From assembly GCF_002080455.1 (NCBI RefSeq), contig NZ_CP020555.1:3472001-3536000 (forward strand): a stretch of 64,000 nt of DNA, in the 5' to 3' direction. Under the pieces are notes generated by a model. That model had not been told where the DNA came from. It saw only the letters and a list, made by a program, of their open reading frames with translations, and did no database searches. Of this stretch, positions 26,620 through 38,696 are shown piece by piece. Source of the DNA: Streptomyces sp. Sge12 (GTDB taxonomy: Bacteria > Actinomycetota > Actinomycetes > Streptomycetales > Streptomycetaceae). The translations under genes and the position numbers were made by a program. Position 1 is the first letter of the stretch, and the number at the start of each line of letters is the position of its first letter.

Positions 26620-28275
26620 TCAGCGGACGAAGGTGCTCGCCTGGCCCGCCAGTTCCAGGAAGTACTGCGGGGCGAGGCCCAGGGCCAGGGTGACGGCGAC
26701 GCCCACCGCGATGGTGGTCATCGTCAGCGGCGAGGGAACCGCCACCGTCGGGCCGTCGGCCTTCGGCTCGCTGAAGAACATCAGGACGATCACCCGGATG
26801 TAGAAGAAGGCGGCGATCGCGGAGGACAGGACACCGATCACGACCAGCACCCCGGCGCCGCTCTCCGCCGCCGCCCGGAACACGGCGAACTTGCCGGTGA
26901 AGCCCGAGGTCAGCGGGATGCCCGCGAAGGCCAGCAGGAACACCGCGAAGACGGCCGCGGTCAGCGGCGAACGCCGGCCGAGCCCCGCCCACTTCGACAG
27001 GTGCGTGGCCTCGCCGCCCGCGTCGCGCACCAGCGTGACCACCGCGAAGGCGCCGATCGTCACGAAGGAGTACGCGCCCAGGTAGAAGAGGACCGACTGG
27101 ACGCCCTCCGCCGAGGTCGCGATCACACCGGCCAGGATGAAGCCCGCGTGCGCGATCGAGGAGTAGGCCAGCAGCCGCTTGACGTCGGTCTGGGTCACGG
27201 CGATCACCGCACCCGCGAGCATCGTGACGATGGCCACCGCCCACATGACCGGCCGCCAGTCCCACCGCAGCCCCGGCAGGACCACGTAGAGCAGCCGCAG
27301 GAGGGCGCCGAAGGCGGCCACCTTCGTCGCGGCCGCCATGAAGCCGGTGATCGGGGTCGGGGCGCCCTGGTAGACGTCCGGGGTCCACATGTGGAAGGGG
27401 ACCGCGCCGACCTTGAAGAGCAGGCCCATCATGATCAGCGCTCCGCCGATCAGCAGCAGCGCGTCGTTGCCCATGGTGGAGGCCAGCGCCGGGTCGATGT
27501 TCGCGACCGTGCCGTCGACCACGTCGGCGATCACCGCGTACGAGACCGAGCCCGCGTACCCGTAGAGCAGCGCGATGCCGAAGAGGAGGAAGGCGGAGGA
27601 GAAGGCACCCAGCAGGAAGTACTTCACCGCGGCCTCCTGCGACATCAGCCGCTGGCGGCGGGCGAGGGCGCAGAGCAGGTAGAGCGGGAGGGAGAACACC
27701 TCGAGGGCGATGAACAGCGTCAGCAGGTCGTTGGCCGCCGGGAAGATCAGCATGCCGGCGATCGCGAACAGGGCCAGCGGGAAGACCTCGGTGGTGGTGA
27801 AGCCCGCCTTGACGGCGGCCTTCTCGCTGTCGCTGCCCGGTACGGACGCCGCCTGGGCGGCGAAGGAGTCCACCCGGTTGCCGTGCGCCGCGGGGTCGAG
27901 CCGGCGCTCGGCGAAGGTGAAGACCGCGACGATCGAGGCCAGCAGGATGGTGCCCTGGAGGAACAGTGCCGGTCCGTCGACGGCGATGGCGCCCATCGCG
28001 GCGATGTGGGCCTTGGTGGACCCGTACCCCCCGGCCGCCAGGCCGACGACGGCGGCGAAGGCCGAGGCCAGCGCGGCGACGGTGAGGAACACCTGTACGT
28101 AGTAACGGGCCTTGCGGGGCACGAAGGCCTCGACCAGGATCCCGAGGACCGCCGCGCCCACCACGATCAGCGTGGGCGCGAGCTGTGCGTACTCGATGGT
28201 CGGTGCCGGGATCCGGTCGGCCGGCGCCTCGGCCGCCAGTGTCCACAGGCTGTGGGCGGAAGTCAGTGTGCTCAC
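26620..28275 (-). CDS. nuoN: NADH-quinone oxidoreductase subunit N
   Basis: A 551-residue antiporter-like proton-pumping subunit of complex I, with about 14 helices. The conserved core LFKVGAVPFHMWTPDVYQGAP and the following LLAYSSIAHAGFILAG are present, with the channel lysines expected of the Mrp-like family. It is the last gene of the 14-gene nuo operon. Its ATG overlaps the nuoM stop by 4 bases. The terminator at 26562 follows directly. Confidence 0.95.
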   Translation of the reverse strand: MSTLTSAHSLWTLAAEAPADRIPAPTIEYAQLAPTLIVVGAAVLGILVEAFVPRKARYYVQVFLTVAALASAFAAVVGLAAGGYGSTKAHIAAMGAIAVDGPALFLQGTILLASIVAVFTFAERRLDPAAHGNRVDSFAAQAASVPGSDSEKAAVKAGFTTTEVFPLALFAIAGMLIFPAANDLLTLFIALEVFSLPLYLLCALARRQRLMSQEAAVKYFLLGAFSSAFLLFGIALLYGYAGSVSYAVIADVVDGTVANIDPALASTMGNDALLLIGGALIMMGLLFKVGAVPFHMWTPDVYQGAPTPITGFMAAATKVAAFGALLRLLYVVLPGLRWDWRPVMWAVAIVTMLAGAVIAVTQTDVKRLLAYSSIAHAGFILAGVIATSAEGVQSVLFYLGAYSFVTIGAFAVVTLVRDAGGEATHLSKWAGLGRRSPLTAAVFAVFLLAFAGIPLTSGFTGKFAVFRAAAESGAGVLVVIGVLSSAIAAFFYIRVIVLMFFSEPKADGPTVAVPSPLTMTTIAVGVAVTLALGLAPQYFLELAGQASTFVR

Positions 28276-29864
28276 TTCGCCGCCTCCCCGTTCTTGGCTT
28301 CGACGTCGACCTCGGGCTCGGGGTCCGTCTGCTTCACGTCCGACATGGTGTGCTCCACCGCCGGGTTGACGATGTCGGTGAGCACCTTCGGGTAGACGCC
28401 CAGCCCGATCAGCAGGGCGATCAGCGGGGCGACCACCAGTACCTCCCGCAGGCGCAGGTCCGGCATGGTGCGGACCTCCTCCTTCACGGGACCGGTCATC
28501 GTGCGCTGGTAGAGCACCAGCGTGTAGAGCGCGGCCAGCACGATGCCGACGGTGGCGATGATCCCGACGACCGGGTACCGGGCGAAGGTGCCGACCAGGA
28601 CCAGGAACTCACTGACGAAGGGCGCGAGGCCCGGCAGCGAGAGGGTGGCGAGGCCGCCGATCAGGAAGGTGCCGGCGAGGACCGGGGCCACCTTCTGGAC
28701 GCCGCCGTAGTCGGCGATGAGCCGCGAGCCGCGCCGCGAGATCAGGAAGCCGGCCACCAGCATCAGCGCCGCCGTCGACAGGCCGTGGTTGACCATGTAG
28801 AGGGTGGCGCCGGACTGGCCCTGGGAGGTCATCGCGAAGATGCCCAGGATGATGAAGCCGAAGTGCGAGATCGAGGCGTAGGCGACCAGCCGCTTGATGT
28901 CCCGCTGGCCTACGGCGACCAGGGCGCCGTAGACGATGCTGATCAGGGCGAGGACGAGGACCACCGGCGTGGCCCACTTGCTGGCGTCGGGGAAGAGCCC
29001 GAGGCAGAAGCGGAGCATCGCGAAGGTGCCGACCTTGTCGACGACCGCGGTGATCAGTACGGCGACGGGGGCGGTGGACTCGCCCATCGCGTTGGGCAGC
29101 CAGGTGTGCAGCGGCCACAGCGGGGCCTTCACCGCGAAGGCGAAGAAGAAGCCGAGGAACAGCAGCCGCTCGGTGTTGGTCGCCATGTCGAGCGTGCCGG
29201 CGGCGCGGGCGGCGGTGATCTCCTGGAGGGAGAAGTTCCCGGCCACCACGTAGAGGCCGATGACGGCCGCCAGCATGATCAGGCCGCCGACCAGGTTGTA
29301 GAGGAGGAACTTGACCGCCGCGTACGAGCGCTGCGTGGCCGCATTCTCCTCGGAGCCGCCGTGGGCCCGGTCCCCGAAGCCGCCGATGAGGAAGTACATC
29401 GGGATGAGCATGGCTTCGAAGAAGATGTAGAAGAGGAAGACGTCGGTGGCCTCGAAGGAGATGATCACCATCGCCTCGACCAGCAGGATCAGGGCGAAGA
29501 AGCCCTGGGTCGGACGCCACCGGGAGCTCTTGGTCTCCAGGGGGTCGGCGTCGTGCCAGCCGGCCGCGATCACGAAGGGGATCAGGAGCGCGGTGAGCCC
29601 GATGAGCACCACCCCGATCCCGTCCACGCCCAGCTCGTAGCGGACGCCGAAGTCGGCGATCCACGGCCGGGATTCGGTGAGCTGGTAGCGGTCACCGCCC
29701 GGGTCGAAGCGGACCGCGACGAGCACGGCCAGGGCCAGTGTCGCCAGCGAGAAGAGCAGCGCGAGCCACTTGGCGGCGGTCCTGCGGGCGGCCGGGACGG
29801 CCGCCGTCAGGATCGCGCCGACCGCGGGGACCGCGGCCGTCACCGTCAGAAGCGGGAAACTCAT
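28272..29864 (-). CDS. nuoM: NADH-quinone oxidoreductase subunit M
   Basis: A 530-residue membrane subunit with about 14 helices. Complex I proton-channel signatures are FAFAVKAPLWPLHTWLPNA and RLVAYASISHFGFIILG, and the channel Glu/Lys residues of the antiporter-like family are expected. It sits between NuoN and NuoL in the membrane arm. It starts one base after the nuoL stop and overlaps nuoN, so translation is coupled. The charged C-terminal tail (EPEVDVEAKNGEAAK) is a little longer than in proteobacteria. Confidence 0.96.
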   Translation of the reverse strand: MSFPLLTVTAAVPAVGAILTAAVPAARRTAAKWLALLFSLATLALAVLVAVRFDPGGDRYQLTESRPWIADFGVRYELGVDGIGVVLIGLTALLIPFVIAAGWHDADPLETKSSRWRPTQGFFALILLVEAMVIISFEATDVFLFYIFFEAMLIPMYFLIGGFGDRAHGGSEENAATQRSYAAVKFLLYNLVGGLIMLAAVIGLYVVAGNFSLQEITAARAAGTLDMATNTERLLFLGFFFAFAVKAPLWPLHTWLPNAMGESTAPVAVLITAVVDKVGTFAMLRFCLGLFPDASKWATPVVLVLALISIVYGALVAVGQRDIKRLVAYASISHFGFIILGIFAMTSQGQSGATLYMVNHGLSTAALMLVAGFLISRRGSRLIADYGGVQKVAPVLAGTFLIGGLATLSLPGLAPFVSEFLVLVGTFARYPVVGIIATVGIVLAALYTLVLYQRTMTGPVKEEVRTMPDLRLREVLVVAPLIALLIGLGVYPKVLTDIVNPAVEHTMSDVKQTDPEPEVDVEAKNGEAAK

Positions 29865-29865
29865 T

Positions 29866-31761
29866 TCACACCGCCCTCATCAGCAGGGTCGCGGCGATCA
29901 GAACCACCGTGCCCCCGAACATCGAGACCGCGTAGCTGCGGGCGTAGCCGTTCTGCAGCTTGCGCAGGCGGCCCGAGAGCCCGCCGACCGAGGCGGCCGT
30001 CCCGTTGACCACCCCGTCGACCACGCTGTGGTCGAGGTATACGAGCGAGCGGGTCAGGTGCTCCCCGCCGCGCACCAGCACGACGTGGTTGAAGTCGTCC
30101 TGGTAGAGGTCCTTGCGGGCCGCCCGGGTGAGGAGCGAGCCGCGCGGGGCGACGACCGGGACGGGCCGCCGGCCGTACATGGTCCAGGCGACGGCGACGC
30201 CGATGACGAGGACCACCATGGTGGCCGCGGTGACCGTCATGGCGCTGACCGGCGGGTTGCCGTGCTCGTAACCGGTGACGGGCTCCAGCCACTTCAGGAA
30301 GCGCTCGCCGATCTCGAAGAAGGCTCCGGCGAAGACCGACCCGAAGGCCAGGATCACCATCGGGATGGTCATCGACTTCGGGGACTCGTGGGGCTTCGGC
30401 AGCTGGCCCTGCTCGTCCGGCTGCCAGCGCTTCTCGCCGAAGAAGGTGAGGAGCATGACGCGGGTCATGTAGAAGGCGGTGATGCCGGCGCCGAGCAGGG
30501 TCACGCCGCCGAGGATCCAGCCCTCGGTGCCGCCCTTCGCGAAGGCCGCCTCGATGATCATGTCCTTGGAGAAGAAGCCCGACAGGCCCGGGAAGCCGAT
30601 GATGGCCAGGTATCCGAGTCCGAAGGTCACGAAGGTGACCGGCATGTACGTGCGCAGCGCGCCGTACTTGCGCATGTCGACCTCGTCGTTCATCCCGTGC
30701 ATCACGGAACCGGCGCCGAGGAAGAGGCCCGCCTTGAAGAAGCCGTGCGTCACCAGGTGCATGATCGCGAAGACGTAGCCGATCGGTCCGAGGCCCGCGG
30801 CGAGGATCATGTAGCCGATCTGCGACATCGTCGAGCCCGCCAGGGCCTTCTTGATGTCGTCCTTCGCGCAACCGACGATCGCACCGAAGAGGAGCGTGAC
30901 CGCACCCACGACGGTGACCACCAGCTGGGCATCCGGCGCCCCGTTGAAGATGGCGGCGGAGCGGACGATCAGGTACACGCCCGCCGTCACCATGGTCGCC
31001 GCGTGGATCAGGGCCGAGACCGGGGTCGGGCCCTCCATCGCGTCCCCGAGCCAGGACTGCAGCGGGACCTGCGCGGACTTGCCGCAGGCGGCCAGCAGCA
31101 GCATCAGGCCGATCGCCGTCAGCGTGCCCTCGGAGGTCTCGCCCACCGACGCGAGCACCGGCTCGAAGGCGAAGGTCCCGAAGGTCGTGAACATCAGCAT
31201 GATCGCGATCGACAGGCCGATGTCGCCAACGCGGTTGACCAGGAAGGCCTTCTTGGCGGCGGTGGCCGCGCTGGGCTTGTGCTGCCAGAAACCGATCAGC
31301 AGGTACGAGGCGAGGCCCACGCCCTCCCAGCCGAAGTACAGCAGCAGGTAGTTGTCGGCGAGCACCAGCAGGAGCATCGCCGCGACGAACAGGTTCAGGT
31401 AGCCGAAGAAGCGGCGGCGGCGCTCGTCGTGCTCCATGTACCCGATCGAGTACACGTGGATGAGCGTGCCCACCCCGGAGATCAGCAGGACGAAGGTCAT
31501 CGACAGCTGGTCCAGCTGGAAGGCCATGTCCGCCTGGAAGCCCTCGACGGGGATCCAGGTGTACAGGTTCTGGGTCAGGGTCCGGTCCTCGGCCGTGCGC
31601 CCCAGCATGTCGGCGAACAGCGCGACGCCGATCCCGAAGGAGACGGCCGCGAGCAGGGTGCCGATCCAGTGACCGGCCTTGTCGAGGCGCCGGCCGCCGC
31701 ACAGCAGCACCACCGCTCCGAGCAGGGGCGCTGCCACCAGCAGCGCAATCAGGTTCTCCAC
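29866..31761 (-). CDS. nuoL: NADH-quinone oxidoreductase subunit L
   Basis: A 631-residue terminal antiporter-like subunit. Signatures are [37 protein letters not shown], and [18 protein letters not shown]. The C-terminus holds the long lateral helix and final membrane anchor that clamp the membrane arm. The length fits the family (about 610-650). It is 9 bases downstream of nuoK. Confidence 0.96.
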   Translation of the reverse strand: MENLIALLVAAPLLGAVVLLCGGRRLDKAGHWIGTLLAAVSFGIGVALFADMLGRTAEDRTLTQNLYTWIPVEGFQADMAFQLDQLSMTFVLLISGVGTLIHVYSIGYMEHDERRRRFFGYLNLFVAAMLLLVLADNYLLLYFGWEGVGLASYLLIGFWQHKPSAATAAKKAFLVNRVGDIGLSIAIMLMFTTFGTFAFEPVLASVGETSEGTLTAIGLMLLLAACGKSAQVPLQSWLGDAMEGPTPVSALIHAATMVTAGVYLIVRSAAIFNGAPDAQLVVTVVGAVTLLFGAIVGCAKDDIKKALAGSTMSQIGYMILAAGLGPIGYVFAIMHLVTHGFFKAGLFLGAGSVMHGMNDEVDMRKYGALRTYMPVTFVTFGLGYLAIIGFPGLSGFFSKDMIIEAAFAKGGTEGWILGGVTLLGAGITAFYMTRVMLLTFFGEKRWQPDEQGQLPKPHESPKSMTIPMVILAFGSVFAGAFFEIGERFLKWLEPVTGYEHGNPPVSAMTVTAATMVVLVIGVAVAWTMYGRRPVPVVAPRGSLLTRAARKDLYQDDFNHVVLVRGGEHLTRSLVYLDHSVVDGVVNGTAASVGGLSGRLRKLQNGYARSYAVSMFGGTVVLIAATLLMRAV

Positions 31762-31770
31762 AGCGACCCC

Positions 31771-32070
31771 TTACAGCTTCATCAGGCTGGCGTCGTCGAC
31801 CGAGGCCGAGTGGCGGGTACGGAACAGCGACACGATGATCGCCAGGCCGACCACGACCTCCGCGGCGGCGACGACCATCGTGAAGAACGCGATGATCTGG
31901 CCGTCGAGGTTGCCGTGCATCCGGGAGAACGCGACGAAGGCGAGGTTGCAGGCGTTGAGCATCAGCTCCACGCACATGAACAGCACGATCGCGTTCTTGC
32001 GGATCAGGACCCCGACGGCACCGATGGTGAACAGCAGGGCCGCCAGGTACAGGTAGTTGACCGGATTCAC
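31771..32070 (-). CDS. nuoK: NADH-quinone oxidoreductase subunit K
   Basis: A 99-residue three-helix subunit. The family motif around the membrane-embedded glutamate is clear ([21 protein letters not shown] begins near residue 28). It is part of the E-channel linking quinone chemistry to proton pumping. Its ATG overlaps the nuoJ stop by 4 bases. Confidence 0.96.
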   Translation of the reverse strand: MNPVNYLYLAALLFTIGAVGVLIRKNAIVLFMCVELMLNACNLAFVAFSRMHGNLDGQIIAFFTMVVAAAEVVVGLAIIVSLFRTRHSASVDDASLMKL

Positions 32071-32873
32071 TTCGAGGCCTCCTCACGGCCGAGGCGCTCC
32101 GACGAGGCCTGCTCCAGTGCCTTGAGGTCGTCGATCGCCTGGCTGGAGACGTCCCGGATCTGGCCGCGGGCACGCAGCGTCCGGTTCACGGTCAGCTCGG
32201 ACGGGGTGCCGTCCGGCAGCAGACCGGCGACGTCCACCGCGTTGTGCCGGGCGTAGACGCCGGGCGCGGGCAGCGGCGGGAGCTGGACGCCCTCGCGGAC
32301 CCGCTTCTCGGCGAGTTCGCGCTGGGTGGCGGCCCGTTCGGTGCGCTCGCGGTGGGTGAGCACCATCGCGCCGACGGACGCGGTGATCAGCAGCGCGCCG
32401 GTGATCTCGAAGGCGAAGACGTACTTGGTGAAGATCAGCTGCGCCAGGCCCTCGATGTGCCCGGCGGAGTTGACCCGGCCCAGCCCGTTGAAGTGGGTGA
32501 GCCCGGCGTTGGCGATGCCGGCGATCAGCAGGGTGCCGAAGCCGAGCCCGCACAGGGCGGCCAGCCAGCGCTGCCCCTTGATGGTCTCCTTCAGGGAGTC
32601 GGCGGCGGTGACGCCGACGAGCATGACCACGAAGAGGAAGAGCATCATGATCGCGCCGGTGTAGACGATGACCTGGACGACGCCCAGGAAGTACGCCCCG
32701 TTGGCGAGGTAGAAGACGGCCAGGATGATCATCGTCCCGGCCAGGCTGAGGGCGCTGTGGACGGCCTTCTTCATCAGGATCGTGGCCAGGGCGCCGATGA
32801 CGGCGACCGAGCCGAGGATCCAGAACTGGATCGCCTCGCCCGTGGAGGTCATGGAGGCGGCCATGGCGCTCAT
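32067..32873 (-). CDS. nuoJ: NADH-quinone oxidoreductase subunit J
   Basis: A 268-residue membrane subunit with five helices in the first 170 residues ([38 protein letters not shown], which contains the pi-bulge helix). The C-terminal 100 residues are hydrophilic, longer than in E. coli NuoJ (184 aa). The ATG at 32873 overlaps the nuoI stop (ATGA). The frame is open further upstream, but that is inside nuoI. Confidence 0.94.
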   Translation of the reverse strand: MSAMAASMTSTGEAIQFWILGSVAVIGALATILMKKAVHSALSLAGTMIILAVFYLANGAYFLGVVQVIVYTGAIMMLFLFVVMLVGVTAADSLKETIKGQRWLAALCGLGFGTLLIAGIANAGLTHFNGLGRVNSAGHIEGLAQLIFTKYVFAFEITGALLITASVGAMVLTHRERTERAATQRELAEKRVREGVQLPPLPAPGVYARHNAVDVAGLLPDGTPSELTVNRTLRARGQIRDVSSQAIDDLKALEQASSERLGREEASK

Positions 32874-33466
32874 GCGTCCACCTCCTCGGACTTCCCGTCC
32901 TCCGCGGCGACTTCGCCCTTGGAGACGGCGACCTGCCGGACCGTGCCCGGGGCGGCCCCGGTCACCAGTCCGCGGTAGTAGTCCGTGTCGTCCGTACCGG
33001 GGAAGATCGAGTGCGGTGCCTCGACCATGCCCTCGGTCAGGCCGGAGAGCAGCTGCTCCTTGGTGTAGATGAGCGATTCGCGGCTGGAGTCGGCCAGTTC
33101 GAACTCGTTCGTCATGGTGAGCGCCCTGGTCGGGCACGCCTCCACGCACAGCCCGCACAGGATGCAGCGGGCGTAGTTGATCTGGTAGACGCGGCCGTAC
33201 CGCTCACCCGGGGAGTAGCGCTCCTCCTCGGTGTTGTCCGCGCCCTCCACATAGATCGCGTCGGCGGGACAGGCCCAGGCACACAGCTCGCACCCGATGC
33301 ACTTCTCCAGACCGTCGGGATGCCGGTTGAGCTGATGCCGTCCGTGGAAGCGCGGGGCGGTCGTCTTCTGCTGCTCCGGGTACTGCTCGGTGAGGCGCTT
33401 CTTGAACATGGCCTTGAAGGTCACGCCGAAGCCCGCCACCGGGTTCTGCCACTTCTCGTCGGACAT
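32870..33466 (-). CDS. nuoI: NADH-quinone oxidoreductase subunit I
   Basis: A 198-residue peripheral-arm subunit carrying clusters N6a and N6b. Two ferredoxin motifs, [12 protein letters not shown] and [12 protein letters not shown], give eight ligands. It passes electrons towards NuoB and the quinone site. It starts 3 bases after the nuoH stop. Confidence 0.96.
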   Translation of the reverse strand: MSDEKWQNPVAGFGVTFKAMFKKRLTEQYPEQQKTTAPRFHGRHQLNRHPDGLEKCIGCELCAWACPADAIYVEGADNTEEERYSPGERYGRVYQINYARCILCGLCVEACPTRALTMTNEFELADSSRESLIYTKEQLLSGLTEGMVEAPHSIFPGTDDTDYYRGLVTGAAPGTVRQVAVSKGEVAAEDGKSEEVDA

Positions 33467-33469
33467 CTC

Positions 33470-34822
33470 TCAAGCCTCCTCTCGGTCACTGTCAGTATTC
33501 GTGCCACCACTGACAATCAGCTCCCGCTCGGTGCGGGACCGCCTGCGCGGTACGGGTGCCAGGTGCTGGCCGGGCTTGGGCGGTACGGGGAATCCGCCCG
33601 CCAGCGGGTCGAAGGGAGCGTCGTCCCGCACGGCCTCCGCGGCCGCCGTCTTCTCCCGCTTGTCGCGGAAGACGTCCGCGACGAAGGACAGGAGCAGGAT
33701 CGCCACGACGGCGCCGCCGACGTAGAGGACGATCTCGCTGATGTCGTACGCCTCGTTGCGCAGCGCCCGGACGGTGGCCACCAGCATCAGCCAGACCACC
33801 GAGACCGGGATCAGCACCTTCCAGCCGAGCTTCATCAGCTGGTCGTAGCGGACGCGGGGCAGGGTGCCGCGCAGCCAGATGAAGAAGAACAGCAGCAGCT
33901 GCACCTTCAGGACGAACCAGAGCATCGGCCACCAGCCGTGGTTCGCGCCCTCCCAGAAGGAGCTGATCGGGTACGGGGCCCGCCAGCCGCCCAGGAAGAG
34001 GGTGACCGAGACCGCCGAGACGGTGACCATGTTGACGTACTCCGCCAGCATGAACAGCGCGAACTTGATGGACGAGTACTCGGTGTTGAAGCCGCCGACC
34101 AGGTCGCCCTCGGACTCCGGCATGTCGAAGGGGGCGCGGTTCGTCTCGCCGACCATCGTGATGACGTAGATGATGAAGGACACCGGCAGCAGCACGATGA
34201 ACCAGCGGCCCTCCTGGGCCTCCACGATCGCCGAGGTCGACATCGACCCGGAGTAGAGGAAGACCGAGGCGAAGGCCGCGCCCATCGCGATCTCGTAGGA
34301 GATCATCTGCGCGCAGGAGCGCAGGCCGCCGAGGAGCGGGTAGGTCGAGCCGGAGGACCAGCCGGCCAGCACGATGCCGTAGATGCCGACCGAGGCCACC
34401 GCGAGGATGTAGAGCATCGCGATGGGCAGGTCGGTCAGCTGCATCGTGGTGCGCTGGCCGAAGATGGAGACCTCGTCACCGGGCGGCCCGAAGGGGATCA
34501 CCGCGATGGCCATGAAGGCCGGGATCGCCGCGATGATCGGGGCCAGGATGTAGACGACCTTGTCGGCCCGCTTGACGATCAGGTCTTCTTTGAGCATCAG
34601 CTTCACGCCGTCGGCGAGCGACTGGAGCATGCCCCAGGGGCCGTGCCGGTTCGGGCCGATGCGCAGCTGCATCCAGGCGACGACCTTGCGCTCCCAGACG
34701 ATGGAGAAGAGCACCGTCACCATCAGGAAGGCGAAACAGAAGACCGCCTTGATCAGGACGAGCCACCAGACGTCCTTGCCGAACAGGGACAGGTCCTCGG
34801 CAGCGAGTTGAACGGTGTTCAC
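33470..34822 (-). CDS. nuoH: NADH-quinone oxidoreductase subunit H
   Basis: A 450-residue membrane subunit forming the quinone cavity with NuoB and NuoD. Conserved blocks are [55 protein letters not shown] and [15 protein letters not shown]. It is longer than E. coli NuoH (325 aa), with extra hydrophilic residues at the C-terminus, as in other actinobacteria. It overlaps the nuoG stop by 4 bases. Confidence 0.96.
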   Translation of the reverse strand: MNTVQLAAEDLSLFGKDVWWLVLIKAVFCFAFLMVTVLFSIVWERKVVAWMQLRIGPNRHGPWGMLQSLADGVKLMLKEDLIVKRADKVVYILAPIIAAIPAFMAIAVIPFGPPGDEVSIFGQRTTMQLTDLPIAMLYILAVASVGIYGIVLAGWSSGSTYPLLGGLRSCAQMISYEIAMGAAFASVFLYSGSMSTSAIVEAQEGRWFIVLLPVSFIIYVITMVGETNRAPFDMPESEGDLVGGFNTEYSSIKFALFMLAEYVNMVTVSAVSVTLFLGGWRAPYPISSFWEGANHGWWPMLWFVLKVQLLLFFFIWLRGTLPRVRYDQLMKLGWKVLIPVSVVWLMLVATVRALRNEAYDISEIVLYVGGAVVAILLLSFVADVFRDKREKTAAAEAVRDDAPFDPLAGGFPVPPKPGQHLAPVPRRRSRTERELIVSGGTNTDSDREEA

Positions 34823-37323
34823 GCGCCCACCTCCGCAGTGGTGTCGCCTGCGCCGGCCGGGGTCGCCGGGCCGATGCGTACGAGGGTGCCCGGGCGGGCG
34901 CCGGCGTCGGCGAGGACGCCGGAGCCGGTGGAGTTCAGCGGGAGCCAGACCACGCGGTCGGGCATCTCGGTGATCCGGAGCGGGAGTTCCACGGTGCCGG
35001 CCGGGCCGGTGACCGCGAGGACGTCTCCGTTCTTGACGCCGGTCTCGGCGGCCGTGGCGGCCGAGAGCCGGGCACTCGCCTCGTGCCGGGTGCCGGCCAG
35101 GGCGTCGTCGCCCTCCTGGAGCCTGCCGAGGTCGAGGAGGAGCCGGTGGCCCGCGAGGACGGCCTCGCCGATGCCCGGACGGGGCAGCACCGCGGTGTCC
35201 ACGCTCTGCTCGGCGGCCCGTTCACCGGCCCACGGGCCGAGCCGGTCCAGCTCCCGGCGTACGGCGTGTACGTCGGGCAGCGCGATCGGGCGGTCGGCGG
35301 CGTCGGCCAGCATGTGCAGCACGCGGGCGTCGGCCGGGGCGAGCCGGCGGGTCATCTGGTCGGGCTTGAGCGCGGCCTCGAACGGCCGGACCCTGCCCTC
35401 CCAGTTGATGAAGGCGCCGGCCTTCTCGGCGACCGCGGCGACCGGGAGGACCACGTCCGCGTGGTCGGTGACCTCGCTGGGCCGCAGTTCCAGGGAGACC
35501 ACGAAGGCCTCCTGGAGGGCGGTCCGCGCGCGGGCCGGGTCCGGCAGGTCGGCGACCTCCACGCCCGCGATGAGCAGGGCGGAGAGCTCACCGGTCGCCG
35601 CGGCCTCGACGATCTGGCCGGTGTCGCGGCCGTAGCGGTGCGGGAGTTCGTCCAGGCCCCAGGCGGTGGCGACCTCGTCGCGGGCCCGCGGGTCGGTGGC
35701 CGGACGGGCCCCCGGCAGCAGGGACGGCAGCGCGCCCGCCTCGATGGCGGCCCGCTCACCGGCCCGGCGCGGGATCCACACCAGGGTGGCTCCGGTGACT
35801 CCGGCGGCCCGGACCGCGGCGGTCAGCGCGCCCGGTACTCCGGCGAGGCGCTCCCCGACGAGGATGACCGCGCCGGGCAGGCGCAGCGCCTCGGCGGCCT
35901 CGGCGCCCCCGGTCTCCAGGCCGGTCCGGGAGGCCAGCGCGTCCAGCCACTCGGGCTCGGTGCCGGGGGCGGCGGCCAGCAGGGTGCCGCCCGCCTTGTC
36001 CAGGCCGCGGGTGGCGAAGGGGGCGACGGAGAAGGTCCGCTGCTTCCGCTTGCGGTGGGCCTTGCGCAGCCGCAGGAAGACGCCGGGGGCCTCCTCCTCC
36101 GCCTCGATGCCGACGAGCAGGACCGCGGGGGCCGCCTCCAGGCCGGTGTACGAGAGCCACTGACCGCCGAGGTCGACGCCGTACCCGGCGACCTCCGAGG
36201 CCAGGAACTCGGCCTCCTCGGCGCTGTGCACGCGGGCCCGGAAGTCGATGTCGTTGGTGTCGAGCACCACCCGCGCGAACTTGGCGTACGCGTAGGCGTC
36301 CTCGACCGGGAGCCGGCCGCCGGTCAGTACCCCGGCCCGGCCGCGCGCGGCGGCGAGGCCGTTGGCCGCGGCCTCCAGGGCCTCGGGCCAGCTCGCCGGC
36401 TCCAGCTGCCCGGCGGCGTTGCGCACCAGCGGGGTGGTCAGCCGGTCCGGGCGCTGCGCGTAGCGGAACCCGAAGCGGCCCTTGTCGCAGATCCACTCCT
36501 CGTTGACCTCGGGGTCCTCGGCGGCGAGCCGGCGCAGCACCTTGCCGCGGCGGTGGTCGGTGCGGGTCGCGCAGCCGCCCGCGCAGTGCTCGCACACGCT
36601 CGGGGAGGAGACGAGGTCGAAGGGGCGGGAGCGGAACCGGTAGGCGGCCGAGGTGAGGGCGCCGACCGGGCAGATCTGGATGGTGTTGCCGGAGAAGTAC
36701 GACTCGAAGGGGTCGCCCTCGCCGGTGCCGACCTGCTGGAGCGCGCCGCGCTCCAGCAGCTCGATCATCGGGTCGCCGGCGATCTCGTTGGAGAAGCGGG
36801 TGCAGCGCGCGCACAGCACGCACCGCTCGCGGTCCAGCAGCACCTGGGTGGAGATCGGGACCGGCTTCTCGTAGGTGCGCTTCTTGCCCTCGAAGCGGGA
36901 TTCGGCATTGCCGTGCGACATCGCCTGGTTCTGCAGCGGGCACTCGCCGCCCTTGTCGCAGACCGGGCAGTCCAGCGGGTGGTTGATGAGCAGCAGCTCC
37001 ATCACACCGCGCTGGGCCTTGTCGGCGACCTCGGAGGTCAGCTGGGTCTTGACGACCATGCCGTCGGTGCAGGTGATGGTGCAGGAGGCCATCGGCTTGC
37101 GCTGGCCCTCGACCTCGACGATGCACTGGCGGCAGGCGCCGGCCGGGGAGAGCAGGGGGTGGTCGCAGAACCGGGGGATCTCGATGCCGAGCTGTTCGGC
37201 GGCCCGGATGACGAGGGTGCCCTTGGGCACCGACAGTTCGACGCCGTCGATGGTCAGCGAGACGGTGTTCTCCGGTGGAACCGCCGCTGCGCCCCCGGAG
37301 GCCGCTGGAGTGGTGACGGTCAT
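34819..37323 (-). CDS. nuoG: NADH-quinone oxidoreductase subunit G
   Basis: An 834-residue multi-cluster subunit. The N-terminal ferredoxin-type domain binds the [2Fe-2S] N1b ([15 protein letters not shown]). [17 protein letters not shown] and [10 protein letters not shown] serve N5 and N4. A further motif, CEHCAGGC followed by 27 residues and a cysteine (EEWICDKG), matches the off-path cluster N7. A molybdopterin-oxidoreductase-like domain that binds no cofactor follows. The ATG at 37323 overlaps the nuoF stop by 4 bases. Confidence 0.95.
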   Translation of the reverse strand: MTVTTPAASGGAAAVPPENTVSLTIDGVELSVPKGTLVIRAAEQLGIEIPRFCDHPLLSPAGACRQCIVEVEGQRKPMASCTITCTDGMVVKTQLTSEVADKAQRGVMELLLINHPLDCPVCDKGGECPLQNQAMSHGNAESRFEGKKRTYEKPVPISTQVLLDRERCVLCARCTRFSNEIAGDPMIELLERGALQQVGTGEGDPFESYFSGNTIQICPVGALTSAAYRFRSRPFDLVSSPSVCEHCAGGCATRTDHRRGKVLRRLAAEDPEVNEEWICDKGRFGFRYAQRPDRLTTPLVRNAAGQLEPASWPEALEAAANGLAAARGRAGVLTGGRLPVEDAYAYAKFARVVLDTNDIDFRARVHSAEEAEFLASEVAGYGVDLGGQWLSYTGLEAAPAVLLVGIEAEEEAPGVFLRLRKAHRKRKQRTFSVAPFATRGLDKAGGTLLAAAPGTEPEWLDALASRTGLETGGAEAAEALRLPGAVILVGERLAGVPGALTAAVRAAGVTGATLVWIPRRAGERAAIEAGALPSLLPGARPATDPRARDEVATAWGLDELPHRYGRDTGQIVEAAATGELSALLIAGVEVADLPDPARARTALQEAFVVSLELRPSEVTDHADVVLPVAAVAEKAGAFINWEGRVRPFEAALKPDQMTRRLAPADARVLHMLADAADRPIALPDVHAVRRELDRLGPWAGERAAEQSVDTAVLPRPGIGEAVLAGHRLLLDLGRLQEGDDALAGTRHEASARLSAATAAETGVKNGDVLAVTGPAGTVELPLRITEMPDRVVWLPLNSTGSGVLADAGARPGTLVRIGPATPAGAGDTTAEVGA

Positions 37324-38696
37324 GCGTTCACCTCCGTGTCGGCCCAGAGGGTCGACTTCCTGGGGTCGAAGGGGCAGCCCTTGCCCGTGATGTGCTGCTG
37401 GTACTCCTCGCGGAAGTACTTGAGCGAGGAGAAGATCGGGCTGGCCGCGCCGTCGCCGAGCGCGCAGAAGGACTTGCCGTTGATGTTGTCGGCGATGTCG
37501 TTCAGCTTGTCGAGGTCGGACATGACGCCCTTGCCGGCCTCGATGTCGCGCAGCAACTGGACCAGCCAGTAGGTGCCTTCGCGGCACGGCGTGCACTTGC
37601 CGCAGGACTCGTGGGCGTAGAACTCGGTCCACCGGGTGACGGCCCGCACCACGCAGGTCGTCTCGTCGAAGCACTGGAGGGCCTTGGTGCCGAGCATCGA
37701 GCCGGCGGCGCCCACGCCCTCGTAGTCCAGCGGGACGTCGAGGTGCTCGTCGGTGAACATCGGGGTGGAGGAGCCGCCCGGGGTCCAGAACTTCAGCCGG
37801 TGGCCGGGGCGCATGCCGCCGCTCATGTCGAGGAGCTGGCGCAGGGTGATGCCCAGCGGGGCCTCGTACTGGCCGGGTCCGACGACGTGCCCGGAGAGCG
37901 AGTACAGCGTGAAGCCGGGGGACTTCTCGGTCCCCATCGACTTGAACCAGTCCTTGCCCTTGTTCAGGATCGCGGGAACGGAGGCGATGGACTCCACGTT
38001 GTTCACGACAGTGGGGCAGGCGTAGAGCCCCTCGACCGCGGGGAAGGGGGGACGCAGCCGGGGCTGACCGCGTCGGCCTTCGAGGGAGTCGAGCAGCGCC
38101 GTCTCCTCGCCGCAGATGTACGCGCCCGCGCCCGCGTGCACCGTGATGTCGAGGTTGCGACCGGTGCCGTCGATGTCCTTGCCGAGGTATCCGGCCGCGT
38201 ACGCCTCGCGCACGGCCTCGTGCAGGCGCCGCAGGACGGGCACCGTCTCACCGCGCAGGTAGATGAAGGCGTGCTCGGAGCGGATCGCGTAGCAGGCGAT
38301 GATCATTCCCTCGATGAGGGAGTGCGGGTTGGCGAAGAGGAGGGGGATGTCCTTGCAGGTTCCCGGCTCCGACTCGTCCGCGTTCACGACGAGGTAGTGC
38401 GGCTTTCCGTCGCCCTGCGGGATGAACTGCCACTTCATTCCGGTGGGGAAGCCCGCGCCGCCGCGGCCGCGCAGACCCGAGTCCTTGACGTATGCGATCA
38501 GGTCGTCCGGGGTCATGGCGAGCGCCTTGCGCAGGCCTTCGTACCCCTCGTGGCGCCGGTAGGTCTCCAGCGTCCACGACCGCGGCTCGTCCCAGAAGGA
38601 GGACAGCACGGGGGCGAGGAGCTTCTCCGGGCTCGTCCCGCCCCCGGCCTCGGGCCGGGAGGTCCCTCCGTTGCTCAGCTCGGAAGACACGGACAT
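37320..38696 (-). CDS. nuoF: NADH-quinone oxidoreductase subunit F
   Basis: A 458-residue flavoprotein that takes hydride from NADH. It shows the FMN/NADH site [16 protein letters not shown], the [14 protein letters not shown] block, and the N3 cluster motif [15 protein letters not shown] with a later Cys in [12 protein letters not shown]. About 35 residues at the N-terminus are Ser/Gly-rich. The ATG at 38696 shares a base with the nuoE stop; a GTG one codon earlier is possible. Confidence 0.95.
   Translation of the reverse strand: MSVSSELSNGGTSRPEAGGGTSPEKLLAPVLSSFWDEPRSWTLETYRRHEGYEGLRKALAMTPDDLIAYVKDSGLRGRGGAGFPTGMKWQFIPQGDGKPHYLVVNADESEPGTCKDIPLLFANPHSLIEGMIIACYAIRSEHAFIYLRGETVPVLRRLHEAVREAYAAGYLGKDIDGTGRNLDITVHAGAGAYICGEETALLDSLEGRRGQPRLRPPFPAVEGLYACPTVVNNVESIASVPAILNKGKDWFKSMGTEKSPGFTLYSLSGHVVGPGQYEAPLGITLRQLLDMSGGMRPGHRLKFWTPGGSSTPMFTDEHLDVPLDYEGVGAAGSMLGTKALQCFDETTCVVRAVTRWTEFYAHESCGKCTPCREGTYWLVQLLRDIEAGKGVMSDLDKLNDIADNINGKSFCALGDGAASPIFSSLKYFREEYQQHITGKGCPFDPRKSTLWADTEVNA

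Noticed and set aside
28185..37572. Several plus-strand frames of 600-870 codons opposite nuo genes
   Set aside because: They are rich in Asp/Gly/Arg/His and lack any motif, while the minus strand encodes unmistakable complex I subunits over the same bases.
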